From assembly GCA_038207625.1 (NCBI GenBank), contig JBBQZO010000003.1, forward strand, positions 62,001-126,000: a stretch of DNA of 64,000 nucleotides, read 5' to 3'. Every line of letters begins with the position of its first letter. Within the stretch, counting starts at the first letter, position 1. The notes under the pieces were generated by a model. The model was not told the origin of the DNA. It saw only the letters and a program-made list of their open reading frames with translations, and did not search any database. The position numbers and the translations under genes are program-made. Source of the DNA: JBBQZO01 sp038207625 (GTDB lineage: Bacteria; Pseudomonadota; Gammaproteobacteria; Burkholderiales; Burkholderiaceae_D). Shown here piece by piece: positions 50,402-59,631 of this stretch.

Positions 50402-51396
50402 GTGATAACACCGGTCTGGAAAAAGCCGCCATCCTGATGTTGGCGCTGGGCGAGTCGGAGGCGGCCGAGGTGATGCGCTTCCTCGGTCCGCGCGAGGTGC
50501 TCAAGCTGGGCGCGGCGATGGCCGCGATGAAGGGCGTGCAGCACGAGCAGGTGGTGGTGGTGCTGGACGCGTTTCGCGCCCAGACCGAGCTGAACTCGAC
50601 GGTCGGCCTCGATTCGGACGAGTACATCCGCCAGGTGCTCACCAAGGCGCTGGGCGATGACAAGGCCTCGGTGCTGCTCTCGCGCATCCTGGGCGGCAAG
50701 GACGCGTCGGGCATCGAAAGCCTGAAATGGATGGACGCCTCGTCGGTGGCCGAACTGATCCGCAACGAGCATCCGCAGATCATTGCCACCATCCTGGTCC
50801 ACCTCGAGCGCGACCAGGCCTGCGAGATCCTGGGCAATTTCACCGACCGCCTGCGCAACGACGTGGTGCTGCGCATCGCCACGCTCGACGGCGTGCAGCC
50901 GGCCGCGCTGCGCGAACTGAACGACGTGCTCACCAAGCTATTGTCGGGCAACGAGAACATCAAGAAGAGTTCGCTTGGCGGCGTGCGCGCGGCGGCCGAA
51001 ATCCTCAACTTCATGAGCGGCGAGCAAGAGGGTTCGGTGATGGACAACATCAAGAACTACGACAACGACATGGCCCAGAAGATCATGGACGAGATGTTCG
51101 TGTTCGACAACGTGATCGACATCGACGACCGCGGCATCCAGCTGCTGCTGCGCGAGGTGCAGTCGGAGATGCTGATCATCGCCCTGAAAGGCGCGTCGCA
51201 GGATTTGCGCGAGAAAATTTTCAAGAACATGTCCTCGCGCGCCGGCGAGATGATGCGCGAAGACCTCGAATCGAAGGGGCCGGTGCGCCTGTCCGAGGTC
51301 GAGGCCCAACAGAAACAGATCCTGCAAATTGTGCGCCGTCTGGCCGACGAAGGCCAGATCGTACTAGGCGGAAAAGGCGAGGATTCGTTTGTCTGA
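50398..51396 (+). CDS. fliG: Flagellar motor switch protein FliG
   Basis: This 332-residue C-ring subunit contacts the stator and sets rotation direction. It has the N-terminal FliF-binding domain, the middle EHPQ region seen as NEHPQIIATILVHLERDQA (near 120-138) and the C-terminal domain with MFVFDNVIDIDDRGIQLLLREV, which carries the charged torque residues. It overlaps fliF (ATGA) at its start and fliH by eight bases at its end. Confidence 0.97.
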   Translation: MSDNTGLEKAAILMLALGESEAAEVMRFLGPREVLKLGAAMAAMKGVQHEQVVVVLDAFRAQTELNSTVGLDSDEYIRQVLTKALGDDKASVLLSRILGGKDASGIESLKWMDASSVAELIRNEHPQIIATILVHLERDQACEILGNFTDRLRNDVVLRIATLDGVQPAALRELNDVLTKLLSGNENIKKSSLGGVRAAAEILNFMSGEQEGSVMDNIKNYDNDMAQKIMDEMFVFDNVIDIDDRGIQLLLREVQSEMLIIALKGASQDLREKIFKNMSSRAGEMMREDLESKGPVRLSEVEAQQKQILQIVRRLADEGQIVLGGKGEDSFV

Positions 51397-52048
51397 TATT
51401 CCAAAAGAACAGCAGTCGGCCTACCAGCGCTGGGAGATGAACTCGTTTGGCGACGAGCGCCCCAGCGTGGTGGCCAAGCGTCCGATTCCCGTCGACCTGC
51501 CTACCGAAGAGAGCGTGCAGGCGATCCGCGACGAGGCGCGCGTGCAGGGCTACGACACGGGCCGGCAAGCCGGCTGGGACGCGGGCCACGCCGAAGGCCT
51601 GGCGCTGGGGCGCGCCGAGGCAGCCATCGAACTCGAACACCTGTGCACTATCGCCACCACGTTTGGCAGCGCACTGGCCGAAGCGGACCAGCTGATCGCG
51701 CACGAGGTGATGGAACTGGCGCTGCAACTGGCCAAGGGCATGCTGAAAAACGCGCTCGAAGTCAAACCCGAGCTGCTGCTGCCGATTGTGCGCGAGGCGA
51801 TCGAATACCTGCCGGCGCTGCAACAGCCGGCGCTGCTGATGCTCAATCCGGCCGACGCCCAGATCGTGCGCGAGGGCATCGGCGAGGAGCTCGACAAGGG
51901 CGGCTGGCGCATTGTCGAAGATAGCCAGATCGGACGCGGCGGCTGCAAGATTGACACCGCCACCAACCAGATCGACGCGCAGGCGTCGTCGCGCTGGCTG
52001 CGCCTGACCGCCGCGCTGGGCAAGAACCTGGACTGGCTGGCCCCGTGA
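51389..52048 (+). CDS. fliH: Flagellar export ATPase regulator FliH
   Basis: This 219-residue protein binds and restrains the FliI ATPase and carries it to the export gate. The N-terminal part is disordered. A GxxxG-like repeat region lies around 55-75 (GYDTGRQAGWDAGHAEGLAL), and the C-terminal domain has ALQLAKGMLKNALEVKPELL. The start is a TTG at 51389 with GAGG six bases upstream, overlapping fliG by eight bases; the next ATG would remove 16 residues. The stop overlaps fliI by four bases (GTGA). Confidence 0.9.
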   Translation: MSDIPKEQQSAYQRWEMNSFGDERPSVVAKRPIPVDLPTEESVQAIRDEARVQGYDTGRQAGWDAGHAEGLALGRAEAAIELEHLCTIATTFGSALAEADQLIAHEVMELALQLAKGMLKNALEVKPELLLPIVREAIEYLPALQQPALLMLNPADAQIVREGIGEELDKGGWRIVEDSQIGRGGCKIDTATNQIDAQASSRWLRLTAALGKNLDWLAP

Positions 52049-53445
52049 GCGTGTCCGCCAACCCGCATGCGGCGCGCTGGCAAGCGTTCATTAACGACTG
52101 CACCGCGCTGGTCAGTTTTGTCGATCCGATGCAGGTGTCCGGGCGCGTCACCCGCGTGGCCGGCCTGGTGATGGAGGCGGTCGGCCTGAAACTGGCCGTG
52201 GGCAGCGCCTGCACGATTCCGCTGCCCAGCGGCGGGCGGGTCGAGGCCGAGGTGGTCGGCTTCGATGGCGAGCGCCTGTTCCTGATGCCGCAAAGCGATG
52301 TCGAAGGCATCGTGCCGGGCACCCGCGTGTTTCCCGTCGAAGTGTCCTTGCCCCGTCCCGGCTCGGTGACCCACCCGCGCCGCCGCCCCAGCGACCGCGC
52401 GCGCCACCTGCCGGTGGGCAGCCAGCTGCTCGGGCGCGTGCTCGACGGCGCCGGCCGTCCGCTCGACGAACTGGGCCCCCTGAACGCGGACGACAGCGCG
52501 CCGATCAGCGTGCGCTCCTCGAACCCCTTGGCGCGCGCGCCCATCGTCGACACGCTCGACGTGGGCGTGCGCGCCATCAACGCGCTGCTGACCGTGGGCC
52601 GGGGCCAGCGCATGGGCCTGTTCGCCGGCTCCGGCGTGGGCAAATCCGTGCTGCTGGGGATGATGGCGCGCTACACCACCGCCGACGTGATCGTGGTGGG
52701 CCTGATCGGCGAACGGGGCCGCGAGGTCAAGGAGTTCATCGAACAGATACTCGGCCCCGAGGGCCTGGCGCGCGCCGTCGTCGTGGCCGCCCCGGCCGAC
52801 ACGCCGCCCTTGATGCGCCTGCAAGGCGCCGCCTACGCCACCGCGATCGCCGAGCATTTCCGCGACCAGGGCCAGAACGTGCTGCTGATCATGGATTCGC
52901 TGACCCGCTACGCGATGGCGCAGCGCGAGATCGCGCTGGCCATCGGCGAGCCGCCCGCCACCAAGGGCTATCCGCCGTCGGTGTTTGCCAAGCTGCCGAT
53001 CCTGGTCGAACGGGCCGGCAACGGCGAGGTGGGCGGCGGCTCGATCACCGCGTTTTATACCGTGCTCACCGAGGGCGATGACCAGCAAGATCCGATCGCC
53101 GACGCCGCGCGCGCCATCCTCGACGGGCATATCGTGCTCAACCGGCGCCTGGCCGAGGCGGGCCACTATCCGGCCATCGACATCGAACAGTCGATCTCGC
53201 GCGCCATGCATTCGATCACCACGCCGGCACACCAGCAGAGCGCGCGCAAGCTCAAGCAGCTGTTCTCGCGTTACGAGCGTTCGCGCGACCTGATCAGCGT
53301 GGGTGCCTACGCGCCCGGCAGCGACCCGCTGCTCGATCTGGCCATCGCCAAGCAGGAACAGATCGAACAGTTCCTGCGCCAGGAAATCACCGAGAAGGTG
53401 GGCATGCTCGAGAGCTTGGGCCAACTTACCGCTCTATTCGCTTAA
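52045..53445 (+). CDS. fliI: Flagellum-specific export ATPase FliI
   Basis: This 466-residue hexameric ATPase is related to the F1 beta subunit and powers type III flagellar export. It has the Walker A motif AGSGVGKS (Lys200), a Walker B segment VLLIMDSLTRYAMAQREIAL near 275 and the GYPPSVFAKLP block. The start codon is GTG, overlapping the fliH stop. The C-terminal region (SISRAMHSI... and LIRVGAY-type segment LISVGAYAPGSDPLLDLAI) fits the family. Confidence 0.97.
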   Translation: MSVSANPHAARWQAFINDCTALVSFVDPMQVSGRVTRVAGLVMEAVGLKLAVGSACTIPLPSGGRVEAEVVGFDGERLFLMPQSDVEGIVPGTRVFPVEVSLPRPGSVTHPRRRPSDRARHLPVGSQLLGRVLDGAGRPLDELGPLNADDSAPISVRSSNPLARAPIVDTLDVGVRAINALLTVGRGQRMGLFAGSGVGKSVLLGMMARYTTADVIVVGLIGERGREVKEFIEQILGPEGLARAVVVAAPADTPPLMRLQGAAYATAIAEHFRDQGQNVLLIMDSLTRYAMAQREIALAIGEPPATKGYPPSVFAKLPILVERAGNGEVGGGSITAFYTVLTEGDDQQDPIADAARAILDGHIVLNRRLAEAGHYPAIDIEQSISRAMHSITTPAHQQSARKLKQLFSRYERSRDLISVGAYAPGSDPLLDLAIAKQEQIEQFLRQEITEKVGMLESLGQLTALFA

Positions 53446-53472
53446 TTGCCCGCGGCCAAGCGGTCCTATAAT
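53446..53472 (+). promoter_or_regulatory. Possible internal promoter before fliJ
   Basis: TTGCCC (53446-53451) and a perfect TATAAT (53467-53472) are 15 bases apart. The -10 box lies only eight bases before the fliJ ATG, so any transcript would be almost leaderless. It may be chance. Confidence 0.25.
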
Positions 53473-53480
53473 GGATCACC

Positions 53481-53921
53481 ATGGCCACCCCGTCCGCACT
53501 TGTCACTTTGATCGAACTGGCGCAACGCGCCAGCGACGACGCGGCCAAACGGCTGGGACAGGCGCTCAAGGCGGCCGAGGACACTGAACAAAAACTGACC
53601 ATGCTGCTCGGGTATCGGGACGACTATGCGGTGCGCTTCGAAGCGGCCCAGATCGCCGGTATTACACCAGCGGCCTACCGCAATTTTGCCGCCTTCATCG
53701 ATAAGCTCGACGCCGCCATCAAGGGGCAGCGCGAAGTGATCAAGCACGCGCACCATAAAAGCGGCATGGAGAAAGCCGCCTGGCAGGCTTGCGAGCGCAA
53801 GCGCATGTCGTATGCGACGCTGAACACGCGCGCGCTCGACGAGGCGCGCAGACTGGAAAACAAGCGCGACCAGAAAGCGATGGACGAACACGCAGCACGG
53901 CAAGCCTATTACAAACGCTGA
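53481..53921 (+). CDS. fliJ: Flagellar export protein FliJ
   Basis: This 146-residue protein is a coiled-coil stalk that works with FliI in export, like the gamma subunit of ATP synthase. Nearly the whole sequence is charged helix (LIELAQRASDDAAKRLGQAL at the N-terminus, QKAMDEHAARQAYYKR at the end). Position between fliI and fliK supports the call; FliJ sequences are weakly conserved. No strong ribosome site is seen before the ATG. Confidence 0.9.
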   Translation: MATPSALVTLIELAQRASDDAAKRLGQALKAAEDTEQKLTMLLGYRDDYAVRFEAAQIAGITPAAYRNFAAFIDKLDAAIKGQREVIKHAHHKSGMEKAAWQACERKRMSYATLNTRALDEARRLENKRDQKAMDEHAARQAYYKR

Positions 53922-53956
53922 AACCGGCCCACCCACTTCACCCCCACGGCGCAATC

Positions 53957-55690
53957 ATGCAAACTCCGACTCTTCCGATCCAGATCAGCAGCGCCAGCGC
54001 CGCTCCCAGCGCGCCCAGGTCCCAGGCGAACGACAACGTGGAGGCGTCCAACCAGTTCCAGCAGACCTTGGCGCGCCAGATGGAGCAGCGCCAGGCCGAC
54101 AAGCCGGCGCCGTCCGCGCAGGCGCAGGCGCCGAACAAACCGCAGGACAAGCCGGCCAACAACGACAGCCGATCGGCCGATCAGAACGCGGGCGCGCCTG
54201 ACCAGGCGCCAGCGGGCACCGCCGCGCCGCAAGCGGCTAACGCCAACGCCGATGCCAGCGCCGCAGCCCGTGCCGACGCCGCTGCCGTGGCCGCCCAAGC
54301 GGCCGCCGCGCAACGCGCCGACAGCGACGCTGACAGCGCAACCCAGCCGGTGGTCGACATGCTCGCGCTGGTTGCCAGTTTCAACCAGCCCTTGCAGGCG
54401 ACCCCGAAGACTGCGCCTGAGCTGCCCAGCACCCAGCGCTCTGCGCTGAGCGGCGTCGATACGGCGGTCGCCGCGGCCGCTGCCGCTGCCGCTGCCGCTG
54501 CCGCCGCTGCCGCCGCTGCGATAACGTCGCTGGCACCTGCTGCTGCGCTGCCGCTTGGCGCCAGTACAGCGCGCGTTGCTGCCACGCCGGTCGGCGGCGC
54601 CGGCCTCACACCCGCGGCCGCGCTCGCGACGCCGGCCACCCCGCCGGCCGGGGCGGCCGCGTCCGACCCCACCGTCACCGGCCAATTCGCCAACGCGCTG
54701 GCGCAGCGCGCGGCGACCCAGGCGCCCGCGCAGAACGTCACCGCCGCCACAGCGGTGCCCGAAGATGCCCAAACGGTCGCGCTCACGCCACTGCCCGGCG
54801 TCGTTGTCAGGCCGGTCGCGCCGCGCGCCGAAGCCGAAACGGCCGTCGCCGCGCCGGCAGCACCGGCCAAACCACTCGCCGCGCGCAGCGCGGGCGCAGC
54901 GGTCGTGGCCGCGCCCGCCGGCCTGGCCAACGCGGCCAAGCCGGCCGATGCGCCAGCGGCAAGCGCCGCGAAGGCCGGCCCGGCAAGCACCGGCCCGGCG
55001 CTGGACGCCGACGACGGCGTCAAGGGCGTGGCCGTCAAACTCGAGCACGCCGAACCGCTCGCCAAGCCGCAGGGCGAGCTGGCGCCGGGCAGCGGCGTGA
55101 AAACGCGCGAAGGCCTGGCCGAGGCCGCGCCGCTGCGCGCCAGCGCGCCCGAGCAGGCCCCCGTGCGCGAAGCGATCATCGCCGCCCCGGTCAGCGCGCC
55201 CGTTCAACAAGCGTCGCTGGGTGTCATGCAGGCCGCCTCGGCCATCCCGGTCGACAAGCTCAGCGGACGGGTCGGCACGCCGGCCTGGGACCAGCAACTG
55301 GGCCAGAAGATCGTCTGGATGGTGGCCGGCGGCGAACAAAGTGCGTCACTGACGCTCAACCCGCCCGACCTGGGACCGCTGCAAGTGGTGCTCAGCGTGA
55401 ACAAGGACCAGGCCACCGCCTCGTTCACGTCGGCCCAGCCGGAGGTGCGCCAGGCGCTCGAATCGGCCATGCCGAAGCTGCGCGAGATGATGAGCGAGGC
55501 CGGCATCACCCTCGGCAACGCCAGCGTCGGCACCGGCATGCCGAATCAACAATCGGGCAGTCCGGAGTCGCGCGCGAGCGCGCCGACGGCCCGCTTCGAG
55601 GCACCGACACGCGCTGCCGAACCTGCCGCAGCGACGCCGCGCAGCGCCGCGCGCAGCACTGGCACCGGACAGGTCGATACCTTCGCCTGA
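53957..55690 (+). CDS. fliK: Flagellar hook-length control protein FliK
   Basis: This 577-residue secreted ruler sets hook length and switches export specificity through FlhB. The first 440 residues are Ala/Pro/Gln-rich and disordered, including 17 consecutive alanines (about 172-188) encoded by GCT/GCC repeats. The C-terminal Flg_hook domain (about 440-540) reads WDQQLGQKIVWMVAGGEQSA, LTLNPPDLGPLQVVLSVNKD and AMPKLREMMSEAGI. The ATG at 53957 starts MQTPTLPIQIS. It lies 35 bases after fliJ. A second FliK-like protein is encoded at 45341. Confidence 0.92.
   Translation: MQTPTLPIQISSASAAPSAPRSQANDNVEASNQFQQTLARQMEQRQADKPAPSAQAQAPNKPQDKPANNDSRSADQNAGAPDQAPAGTAAPQAANANADASAAARADAAAVAAQAAAAQRADSDADSATQPVVDMLALVASFNQPLQATPKTAPELPSTQRSALSGVDTAVAAAAAAAAAAAAAAAAAITSLAPAAALPLGASTARVAATPVGGAGLTPAAALATPATPPAGAAASDPTVTGQFANALAQRAATQAPAQNVTAATAVPEDAQTVALTPLPGVVVRPVAPRAEAETAVAAPAAPAKPLAARSAGAAVVAAPAGLANAAKPADAPAASAAKAGPASTGPALDADDGVKGVAVKLEHAEPLAKPQGELAPGSGVKTREGLAEAAPLRASAPEQAPVREAIIAAPVSAPVQQASLGVMQAASAIPVDKLSGRVGTPAWDQQLGQKIVWMVAGGEQSASLTLNPPDLGPLQVVLSVNKDQATASFTSAQPEVRQALESAMPKLREMMSEAGITLGNASVGTGMPNQQSGSPESRASAPTARFEAPTRAAEPAAATPRSAARSTGTGQVDTFA
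54470..54520 (+). repeat. Alanine-codon repeat in fliK
   Basis: Seventeen consecutive alanine codons, mostly alternating GCC and GCT, form a 51-base simple repeat. Changes in repeat number would lengthen or shorten the ruler part of FliK in frame. Confidence 0.9.
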
Positions 55691-55910
55691 TAATGAACTG
55701 ACAAGACGCGCCGAGCAACGGCGCGCGCAGGCGCCCCTGTTTGTTGCGCGCGACGTCGCGCCGGCTGTCGGGCTGGTCCGATAACGGCGAGATGCGCGCG
55801 CATCCGCCCTCTTTTCGGCATATCGCTACCGCGCAATATTCCCGATAATGACATAATGACGGCATGATCCATTTTCCAGCCGGTGCAGTATTTTGAAAGC
55901 GAATCCAAAA

Positions 55911-56396
55911 ATGAAAGCTGATCCGAAAGCGGACGCAGCACCTGTCAAATCGTCCAAGAAGAAACTGCTGGTCATTGTCATCATGGCAGTGCTCGTGCTT
56001 GGCGCCGGCGGCGGCGCGGCCTGGTTCTTCACACGTGCCAGCACGCCGAGCAAGGAAGAGCACAAGGCGGTCAAGGCGGAACCGCCGGTATTTGCCGTGA
56101 TCGAACCATTTACGGTCAACCTGCAGCCGGAAAACGGCGATCAGTACCTGCAGATCCAGTTCACGCTGCAAGTGGCCAATCTGGAACAGGCAGAACTGAT
56201 CAAGGCCAATATGCCGAAAGTGCGCAGCCGCCTGCTGATGCTGCTGTCCGGTAAGAAGGCCTCGGAACTGACCACCACCGAAGGCAAAAAGCAGCTCTCG
56301 AGCGAGATCGTGGCGCAGATGAAACTGCCATTCCTGGAAAAAGGCGAGCCGCAACAGGTGTCCGACGTGCTGTATACTTCTTTCATCATTCAGTAA
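55911..56396 (+). CDS. fliL: Flagellar basal-body-associated protein FliL
   Basis: This 161-residue single-pass membrane protein surrounds the stator and supports torque. It has a basic N-terminus (KSSKKK), a membrane helix at about 20-41 and a periplasmic domain with FAVIEPFTVNLQPENGDQYLQ and KVRSRLLMLLSGKKASEL. The ATG at 55911 gives a typical N-terminus; a TTG six codons upstream (55893) is also open and neither has a clear ribosome site. It begins the fliL-R series, 202-220 bases after fliK, and ends four bases before fliM. Confidence 0.92.
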   Translation: MKADPKADAAPVKSSKKKLLVIVIMAVLVLGAGGGAAWFFTRASTPSKEEHKAVKAEPPVFAVIEPFTVNLQPENGDQYLQIQFTLQVANLEQAELIKANMPKVRSRLLMLLSGKKASELTTTEGKKQLSSEIVAQMKLPFLEKGEPQQVSDVLYTSFIIQ

Positions 56397-56400
56397 CATC

Positions 56401-57378
56401 ATGGCCGATAATTTCCTTTCCCAGGAAGAAGTTGATGCCCTGCTCAAGGGCGTCAACGGCGATCAGGATGACGCCGTCGCCCCTGAGGAAGCGACCGGCG
56501 TACGCACCTACAACCTGGCCACCCAGGAGCGCATCGTGCGCGGCCGGATGCCGACGCTGGAGATCATCAACGAGCGCTTCGCGCGCCTGTTGCGGGTGGG
56601 CTTGTTCAACTTCCTGCGCCGCAGCGCCGAGGTGTCGGTCGGCTCGGTGCGGGTGTCCAAGTACAGCGAATTCATCCGCAACCTGGTGGTGCCGACCAAT
56701 CTGAACCTGGTGCACATGAAGCCGCTGCGCGGCACGGCGCTGATGGTGTTCGATCCGGGCCTGGTGTTTTTGCTGGTCGATAATCTGTTCGGCGGCGACG
56801 GGCGTTTCCACACCCGCGTCGAGGGACGCGACTTCACCCAGACCGAACAGCGCATTATTTTGAAAATCCTCGAGATCGTGTTCGAGGCCTACACCAAGTC
56901 GTGGGAGCCGGTGTTCCCGGTCGAATTCGAGTACATCCGTTCTGAAATGAATACCCAGTTCGCCAACATCGCCACCCCCAACGAGGTCGTGGTGGCGTCC
57001 ACCTTCACCGTCGAACTCGGTTCGGTGTCGGGCCAGATCCACTTCTGCATGCCGTATTCGATGATCGAGCCGATCCGCGACGCGCTCACGTCCAGCCTGC
57101 AAGGCGAGGCGCTGGAAGTGGACAAGCGCTGGATCCGCCTGATGACGCAGCAGATCCAGATCGCCGAAGTCGAACTGGTGGCCGCGCTGGGCACGGCGCG
57201 GGTGTCCTTCGACGACATTCTGAACATGAAAGTGGGCGATATCATTCCGCTGCACATCCCCGAAATGATCCAGGCCACCGTCGACGGCGTGCCGGTGATG
57301 GACTGCAGCTACGGGGTGCTCAACGGACAATATGCGCTGAAAGTGGAGAAATTGCTCGCCAATGCCGATACTAAATAA
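56401..57378 (+). CDS. fliM: Flagellar motor switch protein FliM
   Basis: This 325-residue C-ring subunit is the docking site for phosphorylated CheY. The N-terminal CheY-binding peptide is MADNFLSQEEVDALLKGV. The middle CheC-like domain contains the GDGRF segment (NLFGGDGRFHTRVEGRDFT), and the C-terminal SpoA domain has MKVGDIIPLHIPEMIQATV. It starts four bases after the fliL stop, so the two are co-translated. FliN follows after 53 bases. Confidence 0.97.
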   Translation: MADNFLSQEEVDALLKGVNGDQDDAVAPEEATGVRTYNLATQERIVRGRMPTLEIINERFARLLRVGLFNFLRRSAEVSVGSVRVSKYSEFIRNLVVPTNLNLVHMKPLRGTALMVFDPGLVFLLVDNLFGGDGRFHTRVEGRDFTQTEQRIILKILEIVFEAYTKSWEPVFPVEFEYIRSEMNTQFANIATPNEVVVASTFTVELGSVSGQIHFCMPYSMIEPIRDALTSSLQGEALEVDKRWIRLMTQQIQIAEVELVAALGTARVSFDDILNMKVGDIIPLHIPEMIQATVDGVPVMDCSYGVLNGQYALKVEKLLANADTK

Positions 57379-57431
57379 AGCAGCGATGCGAACGCGCCTT
57401 TGCGCGCGCACCTGCCACACAGGAGAGCACA

Positions 57432-57848
57432 ATGTCTGACAATCAAGATGACACCAGCATGGACGACGACTGGGGCGCCGCCATTGCCGAGCAGGCCAAG
57501 GCGGAAGCGGCTGCATTACAGAATCAGGCCGCCAGCGCCGCCGTGTTCAAGGATTTTTCGAACAAGGGCGCCAAGAGCGACACGCCGAACGATATCGATT
57601 TCATTCTCGACATCCCGGTCCAGTTGACGGTGGAACTGGGGCGCACCAAGATCGCCATCAAGAACCTGCTGCAACTGGCCCAGGGCTCGGTGGTGGAACT
57701 CGATGGTCTGGCCGGCGAGCCGATGGACGTGCTGGTCAACGGCTGCCTGATCGCTCAGGGCGAGGTGGTGGTGGTCAACGATAAATTCGGGATACGCCTG
57801 ACGGACATCATCACGCCGTCCGAGCGGATTCGAAAACTCAACAAATGA
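57432..57848 (+). CDS. fliN: Flagellar motor switch protein FliN
   Basis: This 138-residue C-ring component has a disordered acidic N-terminal half and a C-terminal SpoA/SPOA domain: DIPVQLTVELGRTKIAIKNL, LAQGSVVELDGLAGEPMDVL and GIRLTDIITPSERIRKL. It forms the lower C-ring with FliM and binds FliH. AGGAG precedes the ATG. The stop overlaps the fliO start by four bases (ATGA). Confidence 0.97.
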   Translation: MSDNQDDTSMDDDWGAAIAEQAKAEAAALQNQAASAAVFKDFSNKGAKSDTPNDIDFILDIPVQLTVELGRTKIAIKNLLQLAQGSVVELDGLAGEPMDVLVNGCLIAQGEVVVVNDKFGIRLTDIITPSERIRKLNK

Positions 57849-58543
57849 GGCGCGCGCGCTTGCCCGCGGCCAGTTTTGCGCTGCTCGCCTGCCTGCTGGC
57901 CGGCGCCGCACAGGCGGGCGCTCCGGTCGCGTCCGGCACGGCGGCGCTGGCCGCCAGGGCGCTGCCGGCTACTGCAGGCAGCGCCGGATCGAGCACCAGC
58001 GCATCCAGCGCCGCCGTCGCGAGCGGCCCTGCGGCGAGCGCTGCCGTGCCGGCAGCGGCCCTGACGCCGATGCCGGGCGGCGCACCCGATGCGCTGGGCG
58101 GCGCCAGCGCCGGCCGGCCGGCGCTGGCGGCCAGCGGTGCGCTACTCGGCGCGCCGTCCGTGGCGTCCCCCATCAGCAGCACGCAGGCCGTCACATCGGC
58201 CGGCAATCTGCTGCAAACGATACTGGCGCTGTGCCTGGTGTTGGCGCTGCTGGCCGGTTTTGCCTGGTTCATGAAGCGCTACGGCCCGAAGAACGCGGGT
58301 GCGCAGAGCGGCCTGCGCATCGTCGGCGCGCTCAATCTGGGTGGACGCGAACGCATCATCGTCGTCGAAGTGGGCGACCAGTGGATCGTGGTGGGCGCCT
58401 CGCCCGGGCGCGTCAACGGCCTGGCGACCATGCCGCGCCAGGCGCCGGCCGACCAGTCCGCCATGCTCAGCGGCGACGCGCCGGCGGCCAGCAGCTTTTC
58501 CGAATGGTTGAAACAAACGATCGATAAACGCAATGCAAACTAG
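57845..58543 (+). CDS. fliO: Flagellar biosynthesis protein FliO
   Basis: This 232-residue membrane protein assists assembly of the FliP ring. The first 24 residues are a signal-like segment, followed by about 90 Ala/Ser/Gly-rich residues, a membrane helix near 123-142 and the conserved cytoplasmic part (SGLRIVGALNLGGRERIIVV, VGASPGRVNGLATMP). The long low-complexity periplasmic segment is unusual but FliO is variable. It overlaps fliN by four bases and fliP by 11. Confidence 0.92.
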   Translation: MRRARLPAASFALLACLLAGAAQAGAPVASGTAALAARALPATAGSAGSSTSASSAAVASGPAASAAVPAAALTPMPGGAPDALGGASAGRPALAASGALLGAPSVASPISSTQAVTSAGNLLQTILALCLVLALLAGFAWFMKRYGPKNAGAQSGLRIVGALNLGGRERIIVVEVGDQWIVVGASPGRVNGLATMPRQAPADQSAMLSGDAPAASSFSEWLKQTIDKRNAN

Positions 58544-59309
58544 GCTGTCCACGTCCTCCCACACCCGCTCCTGCTGGGGCAAGTCCGCGTTCTTGATGGC
58601 GTTACTGTGCCTGCCCTTGCTGGGCGCGGCCGCGCAGGGCATCCCGGCCTTCAACAGCACTCCCGCCCCCGGCGGCGGCACCGCCTATTCGCTGCCGGTG
58701 CAAACGCTGCTGCTGATGACGGCGCTGTCGTTCCTGCCGGCGGCGCTGCTGATGATGACCAGTTTCACCCGCATCATCATCGTGCTGTCGCTGTTGCGCC
58801 AGGCGCTGGGCACCCAGTCGGCGCCGCCGAATCAGGTGATGGTCGGACTGGCGCTGTTTCTGACGCTGTTCGTCATGGGCCCGGTGTTCGACAAGATTTA
58901 TGTGGAGGCCTACCAGCCCTTGCAGGAAAACAAGATCGGCATGGGCGAGGCGATGGACAAGGCCATCGTGCCCTTGAAAGTCTTCATGACCAAGCAAACC
59001 CGCCAGGCCGATCTGGCGCTGTTCGTCAAGATGTCGCGCTCGCCGGCGCTGCAGGGGCCCGACGATATTCCGCTGCGCATCCTGATTCCGGCCTTCGTCA
59101 CCAGTGAGCTCAAGACGGCGTTCCAGATCGGTTTCGCCATCTTCATCCCCTTCCTGATCATCGACATGGTGGTCGCCTCGGTGCTGATGTCGATGGGGAT
59201 GATGATGATGTCACCGGCCGTCATCTCGCTACCGTTCAAGCTGATGCTGTTCGTACTGGTCGATGGCTGGCAGCTGATGCTCGGTTCGCTCGCCCAGAGT
59301 TTTTATTAG
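58533..59309 (+). CDS. fliP: Flagellar export apparatus protein FliP
   Basis: This 258-residue core subunit of the export gate forms a ring with FliQ and FliR. The N-terminal signal (about 1-34) is followed by four membrane helices. Family segments include SFTRIIIVLSLLRQALGTQ, PPNQVMVGLALFLTLF, IPAFVTSELKTAFQIGFAIF and the end LSLPFKLMLFVLVDGWQL-like stretch (ISLPFKLMLFVLVDGWQL). The start overlaps fliO by 11 bases. FliQ follows after nine bases. Confidence 0.96.
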   Translation: MQTRLSTSSHTRSCWGKSAFLMALLCLPLLGAAAQGIPAFNSTPAPGGGTAYSLPVQTLLLMTALSFLPAALLMMTSFTRIIIVLSLLRQALGTQSAPPNQVMVGLALFLTLFVMGPVFDKIYVEAYQPLQENKIGMGEAMDKAIVPLKVFMTKQTRQADLALFVKMSRSPALQGPDDIPLRILIPAFVTSELKTAFQIGFAIFIPFLIIDMVVASVLMSMGMMMMSPAVISLPFKLMLFVLVDGWQLMLGSLAQSFY

Positions 59310-59318
59310 GACCGCGCG

Positions 59319-59588
59319 ATGACACCGGAAAGCGTGATGACGCTGGGTCGCCAGGCCATGGAGGTGACGCTGATGGTGGCCGCGCCGATGTTGCTGGTGG
59401 CGCTGATCATCGGCCTGATCGTCAGCATTTTTCAGGCCGCCACCCAGATCAATGAAGCGACGCTGTCCTTCATTCCGAAACTGGTGGGCATCTTCGTCGC
59501 CTTGATCATCGCCGGCCCGTGGATGCTGGCCGTCATGCTCGACTATATGCGCGGCGTGTTTACCGGCATTCCCGGCCTGATCGGCTAG
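59319..59588 (+). CDS. fliQ: Flagellar export apparatus protein FliQ
   Basis: This 89-residue protein has two membrane helices (about 17-38 and 52-72). The motifs LVALIIGLIVSIFQAATQI and NEATLSFIPKLVGIFVAL are diagnostic. It packs around FliP in the export gate. It starts nine bases after fliP. Confidence 0.97.
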   Translation: MTPESVMTLGRQAMEVTLMVAAPMLLVALIIGLIVSIFQAATQINEATLSFIPKLVGIFVALIIAGPWMLAVMLDYMRGVFTGIPGLIG

Positions 59589-59631
59589 GCCGCATGCCAG
59601 GCCCACGCCGGCGCCGCTGCGCGCCCAAGCC

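Noticed and set aside
51550..53424. A 624-residue open frame antisense to fliH and fliI
   Set aside because: Its His/Ala/Gln-rich composition without motifs is typical of a shadow frame.
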